Shown: one piece after another, positions 16,128 through 23,592 of the stretch | Layout of the letters: each line of letters starts with the position of its first letter | Numbering within the stretch: the first letter of the stretch is position 1 | Assembly (NCBI GenBank): GCA_944326305.1 | Contig: CALVDL010000012.1 | Location: 1 to 64,000 of the forward strand | Source of the DNA: an uncultured Bacteroidales bacterium | GTDB lineage: Bacteria; Bacteroidota; Bacteroidia; Bacteroidales; UBA932 | Direction of reading: 5' to 3' | DNA: 64,000 nt | Position numbers and translations under genes: made by a program | Notes under the pieces: model-generated | Databases searched by the model: none | What the model was told of the DNA's origin: nothing | The model's input: the letters and a program-made list of their open reading frames with translations, nothing else

Positions 16128-17060
16128 TTGCAGCCATACCGCCTGTCAGGCTCATGCTACCGTCTGAGGACAGATGTCCCCGCTGACGGTACTTCCACGG
16201 CAATGACTGACGGGGAGGACAGTGTCACAGCGCTCATTGCAGAAGCTTTTTCCATGAAAGCCAGCGACATACATCTGGAACCGGCAGAAAACAGATGCAG
16301 AGTAAGGTTCCGTATAGACGGAAGGCTCATGGAAAGGCACGTGGTACAAAAAAGTACATACCCTGCCATAGTGAACCGGATAAAGATCATGTCAGGTCTC
16401 GACATATCGGAGAAACGGCTTCCGCAGGACGGAAGGATACTCTATTCCAGAGATGGTATCAGGTTTGACATCAGGACATCCGTGATGCCGACAATACACG
16501 GGGAGAAGATAGTGCTCAGGCTGCTTTCATCCGACAGGGAAAGGCTTTCCCTTGAAAATCTCGGATTCGACCGGAGACAGTACCGCGACTATGTGGACGG
16601 GGTCTCCCGCCCGCACGGAATGATACTGATAAGCGGCCCGACAGGCTCCGGCAAGAGCACGACACTTTATGCCACCCTTGAAAAGCTGAACAGACCGGAA
16701 AGCAACATCCTCACTATAGAGGATCCGGTGGAATACACCCTGGAGGGGATAAGCCAGGTACAGCTGAAAGAAGACATAGGTCTTACATTCCCGGTAGCCT
16801 TGCGCACATTCCTCAGGCAGGATCCGGATATCATCATGCTCGGGGAGATCCGTGACGAAGAGACAGCCGAAATGGCCGTCCGGAGTTCACTGACAGGACA
16901 TCTCCTGCTGTCAACTCTGCATACCAACAGCGCGTGGGGCTGCATCCGGCACCGTCTCGACATTCGGGGCAGCCGGATGCGGGCGTTGCTACTTCACCGG
17001 ATATTCCGTATTCGAAAATGTAATAGCTGGGAAAAGCTTGTGGGAAGCCGTATGTGCTGA
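16128..17060 (+). CDS. Truncated GspE/PilB-type assembly ATPase (probably degenerate)
   Basis: The central ATPase is convincing: MKASDIHLEP, the Walker A box SGPTGSGKSTTLYATL, the Asp box TIEDPVEYTLEGISQVQ, Walker B DPDIIMLGEIRDEETAE and the His box TGHLLLSTLHTNSAWG. Both ends are wrong. A better start, ATG 16118 (MWELAAIPPVRLMLP), is in another frame and stops within 23 codons, and the GspE N-terminal domain is absent. After STLHTNSAWG the frame turns to nonsense, while another frame holds AAGCGRCYFTGY, the end of the GspE zinc domain. About 100 residues are therefore missing. Normal length is about 550. I read it as a pseudogene keeping an open ATPase core. Confidence 0.75.
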   Translation: MQPYRLSGSCYRLRTDVPADGTSTAMTDGEDSVTALIAEAFSMKASDIHLEPAENRCRVRFRIDGRLMERHVVQKSTYPAIVNRIKIMSGLDISEKRLPQDGRILYSRDGIRFDIRTSVMPTIHGEKIVLRLLSSDRERLSLENLGFDRRQYRDYVDGVSRPHGMILISGPTGSGKSTTLYATLEKLNRPESNILTIEDPVEYTLEGISQVQLKEDIGLTFPVALRTFLRQDPDIIMLGEIRDEETAEMAVRSSLTGHLLLSTLHTNSAWGCIRHRLDIRGSRMRALLLHRIFRIRKCNSWEKLVGSRMC

Positions 17061-17904
17061 AAAGTCTTTCTCCCGGCTGGATTCAGGCGTCATACGCATA
17101 GGTGAGGAGACCGGCCGTCTTCAAGACGCACTTGATTTTCTGTCAAGATACTACACCAGGAAAGAGGAACAGCGGCGTATGATAGTCAATGCACTGAGTT
17201 ATCCGGCAATAACATTGTGTGTTGCCGCTGCCGTACTCATTTTCATGCTCCTGGTGGTCGTCCCCATGTTCCAGCAGGTATATGCCAGGATGGGCAGTGA
17301 TCTGCCAGGAATCACAAAGACGATAATACAGTTCTCCGAAATGGCACCTACCATAATACTGTGCCTTGCAGCATCCGTCGGAGTGGCATTCATTTCAAAA
17401 AGACTGGCTGGAGATTACGGGAAATACCAGCAGGCGGTATCCTCAGTCATTCTTAAACTGCCGGTCGCAGGAGAGCTCGTGAAGAAATATCAGATGTCGC
17501 GTATATGCAGCCTTATGCATCTTATGACAAGTTCAGGAGTCCCGGTCCTGCAGGCCTTGAAGCTGCTGTCCGGAATCATGACATTCTATCCGTTCAGGGA
17601 ATCCATCCTGCATTTGTGTAAAACAATAGAGAAAGGCGGCAGTCTGGCTGATGGTATCTCCGGAAGAGAGCATCTGTACGGAGAGAAGTTTGCCGTGCTT
17701 ATCCGGGTCGGAGAGGAGACCGGTTCATTGGAAAGTATGTTCCGCAGCCAGGCAGAGGACACTGCGGCCGAGCTTGAGTTCGGTATCAGACAGATGAACA
17801 ACGTCCTCGAACCCGCCCTGATCCTGTGTATCGGGGCCATTGTGGCTTTCGTGCTCATTGCCATGTATATGCCGATGTTCAAACTCGGCATGACAATCCG
17901 GTAA
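17038..17904 (+). CDS. N-terminally truncated GspF/PilC-type inner-membrane platform protein
   Basis: These 288 residues match the GspF family from within the first T2SSF domain (GKSLWEAVCAEKSFSRLD, GEETGRLQDALDFLSRYY). Membrane helices near CVAAAVLIFMLLVVVPMF, the second domain (MTSSGVPVLQALKLLSG ... RVGEETGSLESMF) and the C-terminal helix ending MPMFKLGMTIR follow. The first about 90 residues of a normal 370-400 residue protein are lacking. The frame is open upstream to at least 16939 and carries the GspE zinc-domain fragment, so GspE and GspF pieces are fused by a deletion. No credible native start is visible; 17038 is simply the first ATG. Confidence 0.75.
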   Translation: MWEAVCAEKSFSRLDSGVIRIGEETGRLQDALDFLSRYYTRKEEQRRMIVNALSYPAITLCVAAAVLIFMLLVVVPMFQQVYARMGSDLPGITKTIIQFSEMAPTIILCLAASVGVAFISKRLAGDYGKYQQAVSSVILKLPVAGELVKKYQMSRICSLMHLMTSSGVPVLQALKLLSGIMTFYPFRESILHLCKTIEKGGSLADGISGREHLYGEKFAVLIRVGEETGSLESMFRSQAEDTAAELEFGIRQMNNVLEPALILCIGAIVAFVLIAMYMPMFKLGMTIR

Positions 17905-18155
17905 AGAAGAAAACAGCTGAATTTTTAACGAAATTTCTCCAATACCCTCATTAATCGTCCAAGTTCAGAGTAGGTATAATCTCTTCCATCTATTTCATTT
18001 TCATTCATACACATTGATCCAAGTCTTTAATCAATGATAATTAGCATTTTTTTGTAGACAAATTACAGTTTTGCATTATCCTTAACTATTCTGCCATATC
18101 ACTTTCCCCTTGAATCTGTAGTGACAGCCAAATGCGCCACATATCATCCTTGTCC
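17905..18155. other. AT-rich intergenic stretch with one very short unassigned ORF
   Basis: This region between the GspF remnant and the convergent dehydrogenase gene is visibly AT-richer than its flanks. On the minus strand 18014-17925 encodes 29 residues (MNENEIDGRDYTYSELGRL in part), whose ending looks protein-like, but I recognise no family. It may be the tail of an older gene. No terminator or promoter is evident. Confidence 0.3.
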
Positions 18156-19196
18156 TCAAACCGGGGACTGTACCGCTACTTTAATCACACCGTCCTGGCG
18201 GTTCTCGAAAAGGCTGTAAGCCTCTGCAATACGGCTGAGAGGGAATCTGTGGGTGATAAGGGGTGTTGTATCTATCTTTCCCTCCGCTATAAGGCCGAGA
18301 GTCCTGGCACAGTCGCAGCCGTCCACTCCCCCTGTCTTGAAAATCAGGTTCTTGCCGTACATATCTGGAAGCGGAAGAATCTGCGGCCGGTCATACATGG
18401 CCACAATGGTCACTATCGCATTGGGCCGTGCGCACTCCCATGCCATACGGAAAGTCCCGTCCGTGCCGGCCACCTCTATCACACGGTCCGCCCCTCCATG
18501 CCTGCTGTGGGACAAGACGAATTCCCTGCAGTGCTCCGGTCCTGTGACCAGCACATGCGGATACATCCGCTCTATAAACCGTCTGCGCTCCGGGGATTTC
18601 TCGCATACGATTATCCGCTCCGGGGACTTGAGCATGGCGCACAGCAGAGTGCACACACCGGTAGGCCCGGCCCCGATTATCAGCACGGTATCCTCTTCGG
18701 ATATGTCCGATATCTTCGATGCCCAGAATCCCGTGGCCAGGATGTCCCCCACGAAAAGGGCCTGCTCATCTGTCACACTGTCCGGGATTTTCGTAAGGCC
18801 CTGGTCCGCATACGGTACACGTACATACTCCGCCTGTCCGCCGTCTATACGGCATCCAAGGGCCCATCCGCCCAGAGGATCGGAGCAGTTGTTCACATAT
18901 CCGTGCCTGCAGAAGAAGCACTCTCCGCAGAATGTCTCCACGTTGACGGCCACCCTGTCGCCCGGGACAACATTGTGCACCCCGCTTCCGGTCTGCTGCA
19001 CAATGCCTACCATCTCATGCCCCACCGTTATGCCGGGGACCGCCCTCGGGACACTTCCGTGCTTGATATGCAGGTCACTGGTACAGATGCTGCCCAGGGT
19101 CACCTTCACTATTGCGTCCCTTTGCCCCTGCAGCTGCGGCACCGGCTTGTCTATAAGCTCGAACCGCCCTTTTTCTACATATGTATATGCCAGCAT
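18156..19196 (-). CDS. Zinc-dependent alcohol dehydrogenase family protein
   Basis: This 346-residue medium-chain dehydrogenase has the catalytic zinc ligands in GSICTSDLHIKHG (Cys38) and GHEMVG (His/Glu, about 60). The structural zinc lobe is CGECFFCRHGYVNNC (about 95-109). The NAD(P) site is IIGAGPTGVCTLL (about 170). It most resembles threonine/sorbitol or formaldehyde-type dehydrogenases, which oxidise secondary alcohols; the substrate cannot be told. It lies 25 nt downstream of tex on the same strand and could be co-transcribed with it, although the pair has no obvious functional link. Confidence 0.85.
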   Translation of the reverse strand: MLAYTYVEKGRFELIDKPVPQLQGQRDAIVKVTLGSICTSDLHIKHGSVPRAVPGITVGHEMVGIVQQTGSGVHNVVPGDRVAVNVETFCGECFFCRHGYVNNCSDPLGGWALGCRIDGGQAEYVRVPYADQGLTKIPDSVTDEQALFVGDILATGFWASKISDISEEDTVLIIGAGPTGVCTLLCAMLKSPERIIVCEKSPERRRFIERMYPHVLVTGPEHCREFVLSHSRHGGADRVIEVAGTDGTFRMAWECARPNAIVTIVAMYDRPQILPLPDMYGKNLIFKTGGVDGCDCARTLGLIAEGKIDTTPLITHRFPLSRIAEAYSLFENRQDGVIKVAVQSPV

Positions 19197-19221
19197 GATA
19201 GTATAAATCCGATGATGGTAT

Positions 19222-21357
19222 TCATTTCATCAGCCTCAGGCCGATGCGTCCGCGCTCGAGGTCGAGGTTTATGACCATGACCCTGACTTTCTGGTGCAGC
19301 TTCAGGACCTTTCCCGGATCTGAGAGTCCGCGGACACCCATCTGCGAGATGTGGATAAGGCCGTTCTGCTTGATGCCTATGTCCACGAATGCGCCGAACG
19401 CGGTGATGTTGGTCACTATCCCAGGAAGCTCCATCCCTTCTGAAAGGTCATCTATGGTATGGATGTCATCAGCGAAGCTGAACTCCTGGGCCTCAGAACG
19501 CGGGTCCCGGCCAGGCTTGACAAGCTCTTTCAGAATGTCATTGATGGTAGGCAGCCCGAAATCCTCCTCGACAAAGTCCTGGGGGTGTATCTTTGAACAC
19601 AGTTCCTTGTTGGCCACCAGCTCCGTGGTCCTGACCCCGAGGGAGGCCGCCATCTTCTCGACTATATGGTAGCTTTCGGGATGCACGGCGGAGTTGTCCA
19701 GAGGGTTGTCCGCACCCGGGATGCGCAGGAAGCCTGCACACTGTTCGAAAGCCTTGTCTCCGAGCCTCTTGACCTTAAGCAGCTCTTTACGCGAACGGTA
19801 CGGACCGTTTTCCGCCCTGTATTCGACAATATTCTCCGCAAGGGCAGGCCCTATGCCCGAAACGTAGCTTAAAAGGGACTTGCTGGCGGTGTTCAGGTTC
19901 ACTCCGACACTGTTCACGCAGCTCTCCACGGTGTTGTCGAGCTTCTCTTTAAGGAGGGTCTGGTCCACATCATGCTGGTACTGCCCCACCCCGAGGGACT
20001 TCGGGTCGATCTTCACCAGTTCGGCAAGCGGGTCCATAAGGCGGCGCCCTATGGATACTGCCCCGCGGACAGTCACGTCATAGTCCGGGAACTCCTCACG
20101 GGCTATCTCCGATGCGGAATATATGGATGCCCCGTCCTCGCTGACCATGAAGACACGTACACCCTGCGGCTTAGGCACACGCTTTATGAAATCCTCAGTC
20201 TCACGGCCGGCCGTACCGCTGCCTATGGCTATGACTTCTATCCCGTACTTGCTTATCATATCTGACACGGCCCTGATGGACTTCACCTTCTCGCTCACAG
20301 GAGGGTGCGGATAGATAGTCTCGTTGTGCAGGAGATTGCCCTGGGCATCCAGACATACTACCTTGCATCCTGTCCTGAAGCCAGGGTCGATAGCCAGAGT
20401 ACGTTTCTGCCCCACAGGGGACGCCAAAAGGAGCTGGCGCAGGTTCTCCCCGAAAATCTTTACGGATTCTATATCGGCCTTCTCCTTGGCCTGAGCCACC
20501 ACCTCGTTGGTTATGGAAGGCTCCAGCAGGCGTTTATAGGCATCATCTATCGCTTCGTGTATCTGCTCTGCAAGCGGGGCTGCCGGGTACCTGCGCTCCT
20601 GACAGAAATCATAGTACAGCTTCTTTCCGCATTTCTCCGCATCCGCGTCCACCTTCAGGGTGATATAACCCTCCTCCTCGGCCCTGAGCATTGCCAGAAG
20701 CCTGTGCGGGGCGATGCGTGAAATAGGTTCGGAATAGTCGAAATAGGACTTATACTTGGCCGCCTCCGGCCCTGTTGCCTTCTTGGTCGCCTTTGCCACA
20801 AGCCTTCTGGTATTGAATATGCCGCGCAGAGTCTCGCGGACGGATGCAGTCTCGCTGAGCCGTTCCGCAATGATGTCCCGCGCACCGGAAAGGGCATCCT
20901 CCGGGGTAGCGACCTTGTCATTCAGGAACTTCGCTGCCTCTTTCTGCGGGTCTGCAAGGGAGACGGAGTACATCTTGTCGGCAAGAGGCTCAAGGCCGGC
21001 TTCCTTCGCCGCTGTGGCCCTGGTGCGGCGCTTCGGCCGGTACGGGAGGTACAGGTCCTCGAGCTCACGTGCATCCACGCAGTCCTCGACCGATGATTTC
21101 AGCTCCGGGGTGAGCTTCCCGAGCCCTTCTATTGTCTCCAGAATAGTGGCCTTGCGTTTCTCCATGTCCTCGAAGACCTGCGTCCAATGCCTTATCTCGG
21201 CTACGGCCACCTCGTCCAGGCCTCCAGTGCGCTCCTTCCTGTAGCGGCTTATGAACGGGATTGTCGCCCCTTCCTCAAAAAGTCTTGCGCAGTTCTCCAC
21301 CTGCCACTCCTTCACATCCAGCCTCGATGCTATATTCTTGATATAGATTTCTTTCAT
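19222..21357 (-). CDS. tex: Tex-family RNA-binding transcription accessory protein
   Basis: This 711-residue protein shows the complete Tex layout: an N-terminal helical region (FISRYRKERTGGLDEV), the YqgF/RuvC-like domain (LAIDPGFRTGCKVV, about 320), two helix-hairpin-helix motifs (LLSYVSGIGPALAENIVEYR and DKAFEQCAGFLRIPGADNPLD), and a C-terminal S1 RNA-binding domain (GIVTNITAFGAFVDIGIKQ ... LIHISQMG). Tex binds nucleic acids and RNA polymerase complexes and affects transcription fidelity and stress tolerance in other bacteria. Length is slightly shorter than the E. coli homologue (773). The promoter element lies at 21402-21409. Confidence 0.95.
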   Translation of the reverse strand: MKEIYIKNIASRLDVKEWQVENCARLFEEGATIPFISRYRKERTGGLDEVAVAEIRHWTQVFEDMEKRKATILETIEGLGKLTPELKSSVEDCVDARELEDLYLPYRPKRRTRATAAKEAGLEPLADKMYSVSLADPQKEAAKFLNDKVATPEDALSGARDIIAERLSETASVRETLRGIFNTRRLVAKATKKATGPEAAKYKSYFDYSEPISRIAPHRLLAMLRAEEEGYITLKVDADAEKCGKKLYYDFCQERRYPAAPLAEQIHEAIDDAYKRLLEPSITNEVVAQAKEKADIESVKIFGENLRQLLLASPVGQKRTLAIDPGFRTGCKVVCLDAQGNLLHNETIYPHPPVSEKVKSIRAVSDMISKYGIEVIAIGSGTAGRETEDFIKRVPKPQGVRVFMVSEDGASIYSASEIAREEFPDYDVTVRGAVSIGRRLMDPLAELVKIDPKSLGVGQYQHDVDQTLLKEKLDNTVESCVNSVGVNLNTASKSLLSYVSGIGPALAENIVEYRAENGPYRSRKELLKVKRLGDKAFEQCAGFLRIPGADNPLDNSAVHPESYHIVEKMAASLGVRTTELVANKELCSKIHPQDFVEEDFGLPTINDILKELVKPGRDPRSEAQEFSFADDIHTIDDLSEGMELPGIVTNITAFGAFVDIGIKQNGLIHISQMGVRGLSDPGKVLKLHQKVRVMVINLDLERGRIGLRLMK

Positions 21358-21401
21358 GATGATTACCAGTTAATGCCATTAATCAGTCTGTCCAAATCAT
21401 G

Positions 21402-21409
21402 CAAATTTA
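21402..21409 (-). promoter_or_regulatory. Probable -7 promoter element of tex
   Basis: TAAATTTG on the minus strand, 45 nt before the tex start codon. No clear -33 TTTG is seen at the expected distance. Confidence 0.5.
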
Positions 21410-21538
21410 CAAAAAAGAAAGATTGGAACGGCTGGCAGTACTGCATTCTTGACAACTATCATGGTCATCAAGGATAGTCCAGACAGCTGCAGGCATAAGA
21501 TTCCCGTATTGTCTTTCATTATTTGACGGTCAATTTAT

Positions 21539-21546
21539 TAAATTTG
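21539..21546 (+). promoter_or_regulatory. -7 promoter element abutting the histidine kinase start
   Basis: TAAATTTG ends only 4 nt before the ATG at 21551. If used, transcription would start at or inside the start codon, giving a leaderless message. The expected -33 position holds TTTC. Confidence 0.4.
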
Positions 21547-21550
21547 CAGT

Positions 21551-22900
21551 ATGAATTTCTTCCGGAAGCATATTATTCCTTTAAGTGCCGTCTTGACCCT
21601 TGCCGCGGTCGGATGTTATGAAGCATACTGGCTCCGGGGAATGTATAAAACCGGAAAGGAGTCTGCCGAATCTATAATCAGTTCATCTGTAACAAAGGCG
21701 GAAATGGAAGAGTATCTTGAGAGGACCAGCGTCGCGCATGGGGCTGATTCTATACACATCCTCAGCGTCAAGACCGAATCCATTCCGAAGGTGGTGTCGA
21801 TGTCTATCGACTCGTTGAGCGGAAGGCCACATGCGATACAAGTACACAGGATTGACAGTCTGGGAAATTCCCTGGAAGACCTGCTGTCCCGAAGACCCGA
21901 CCTGGACAAGATAGATTCCATATTCTGTGCCCTGCTGGACAGTGCAGGACTTGACATAGAGTGCGAACTGGCATTTATGGAAAATGATGGCGCGTCAGGA
22001 ACATTATCCGGCAAGGACAGTACCGGGGCCGATGATGCCGGGAATGTGATACTTGCCGTACCTTCCTATGTCAATGACGGGTATTACCAGGTCAGTTCCG
22101 GCTCACTTACAAGACATATCATAGGGAATATGTCAGGGACAGTTGCCACCTCGGCAGGGATACTGCTGATAATCGTCATGGCCTTCTGCCTGATGGACAG
22201 GACTGTGAAGAAACAGCGGAAACTCGAAGAGATGAAAAACGATTTCACACGGAACATCACACACGAGCTGAAAACGCCCATTGCAGTAGCATACGCGGCA
22301 AGCGACACCCTGCAGAAATATGATCTCGGGAACGACCCTGCAAAACGGGAGGAGTACCTGGCCGTCATAAAGGGGCAGCTTGACAGACTTTCAGGAATGG
22401 TGGAAATAATCCTGTCAACCGCGGTGGAGAGCCGCGCAGGTCTCAGACTGGACCTTGCAATGATACAGCTCAGACCGATGCTCGAGGATGCCGCATCCCA
22501 GACAAGGCTGAAAGCAGGCAAACCCTGCGACATAACCGTATCTGTACTCCCGGACAGTCTGGAAGCGACGATAGACAGGCGGCTCATGTCCAGCGTCATC
22601 CTGACAATACTTGACAACGCCGTGAAATATTCCGGTAACAGCGTGAAAATATCGGTAAAAGCATACCGGGACGGACAGAGGACACTCATATCCGTCTCAG
22701 ACGACGGTATAGGGATAGCCCCGATGGACCAGAAACATATTTTCGAAAAATTCTACAGGGTCCACACCGGCGACAGGCATGATGTAAAGGGATACGGGAT
22801 AGGGCTTTTCTTCGCAAAAACCATAGTGGAAAAGCACGGGGGAAAGATATCGGTGACCAGCAAACCTGGCGAGGGCAGTTCATTTGTAATAGAGTTGTGA
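21551..22900 (+). CDS. Sensor histidine kinase
   Basis: This 449-residue membrane kinase has an N-terminal helix (VLTLAAVGCYEAYWL) and a periplasmic sensor of about 170 residues with no recognised fold. A second helix (ATSAGILLIIVMAFCLM, about 195-211) and the HisKA box NFTRNITHELKTPIA-type sequence, phosphoacceptor His about 237, follow. The HATPase domain has the N box (ILDNAVKYSG), G1 (SDDGIGIA) and F/G2 (KGYGIGLFFAK). It is co-transcribed with the response regulator 1 nt downstream. Convergent genes encode a TonB-receptor-like protein and a GLPGLI protein, which are likely regulon members by context only. Confidence 0.93.
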   Translation: MNFFRKHIIPLSAVLTLAAVGCYEAYWLRGMYKTGKESAESIISSSVTKAEMEEYLERTSVAHGADSIHILSVKTESIPKVVSMSIDSLSGRPHAIQVHRIDSLGNSLEDLLSRRPDLDKIDSIFCALLDSAGLDIECELAFMENDGASGTLSGKDSTGADDAGNVILAVPSYVNDGYYQVSSGSLTRHIIGNMSGTVATSAGILLIIVMAFCLMDRTVKKQRKLEEMKNDFTRNITHELKTPIAVAYAASDTLQKYDLGNDPAKREEYLAVIKGQLDRLSGMVEIILSTAVESRAGLRLDLAMIQLRPMLEDAASQTRLKAGKPCDITVSVLPDSLEATIDRRLMSSVILTILDNAVKYSGNSVKISVKAYRDGQRTLISVSDDGIGIAPMDQKHIFEKFYRVHTGDRHDVKGYGIGLFFAKTIVEKHGGKISVTSKPGEGSSFVIEL

Positions 22901-22901
22901 T

Positions 22902-23591
22902 ATGGAAAGGATTTCTGTTCTGCTTGTAGAGGACGAGCCCACACTGGCGATGATTATCAAGGATGCCCTCGAGGCCGAGAATTTCACTGTCAGCATCGCC
23001 AGTGACGGGGTGTCGGGCCTGGAAATGTTCCTCCGCTCGGATCCTGACATAATCGTATCTGATGTCATGATGCCGAAGATGTCAGGTCTCGAAATGGTGC
23101 AGAAGATCCGACAGACCGGCGCCCTTATTCCGGTACTGTTCCTGACCGCCAGGACCTCGGCTGATGATGCTGTCGAAGGATTCGAGGCCGGAGGCAACGA
23201 TTACCTGAAAAAACCGTTCGGAATGAAGGAACTTGTAGTAAGGATGATGGCGCTCCTCGGACGGATAGGGGTACAGGGAAAGGCCATCCCGGCAGAATAC
23301 ACTGTCGGCAAGTATATGTTCACACCTGCACGGCGGCTCCTGACCTACCTGCCAGACGGAGAAAGTGAAGAACTCCCGAACAGGGAAAGCGAAATCCTCA
23401 AGCGGTTGTGCGCAAACGGGAATCAGACAGTCCCTGCAAAAGAAATACTGCTTGACCTGTGGGGAGATGATGATTTCTTCAGCACCCGCAGCTTCCAGGT
23501 CCTCATATCACGACTGAGGCACAGGCTTTCAAAGGACCCTGGAATCAGCATCATGAACATAAGAGGAGAGGGCTATAGGCTCATCTGCTGA
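22902..23591 (+). CDS. OmpR/PhoB-type response regulator
   Basis: This 229-residue protein has a receiver domain (VLLVEDEPTLA, phosphoacceptor Asp about 53 in IIVSDVMMPK, Thr in LFLTART, Lys in YLKKPFG) and a winged-helix output domain (residues 130-229, ending in GEGYRLIC). It partners the kinase encoded immediately upstream. Its stop codon is 1 nt from the convergent TonB-receptor-like gene, so transcripts from both sides must overlap unless terminated within the genes. Confidence 0.93.
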   Translation: MERISVLLVEDEPTLAMIIKDALEAENFTVSIASDGVSGLEMFLRSDPDIIVSDVMMPKMSGLEMVQKIRQTGALIPVLFLTARTSADDAVEGFEAGGNDYLKKPFGMKELVVRMMALLGRIGVQGKAIPAEYTVGKYMFTPARRLLTYLPDGESEELPNRESEILKRLCANGNQTVPAKEILLDLWGDDDFFSTRSFQVLISRLRHRLSKDPGISIMNIRGEGYRLIC

Positions 23592-23592
23592 A

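Noticed and set aside
17925..18014. 29-residue minus-strand ORF as a gene
   Set aside because: Too short and without promoter or recognisable family; noted only as a possible remnant.
18132..19274. Plus-strand frames opposite the alcohol dehydrogenase
   Set aside because: No domain, no start context; the minus-strand dehydrogenase explains the region fully.
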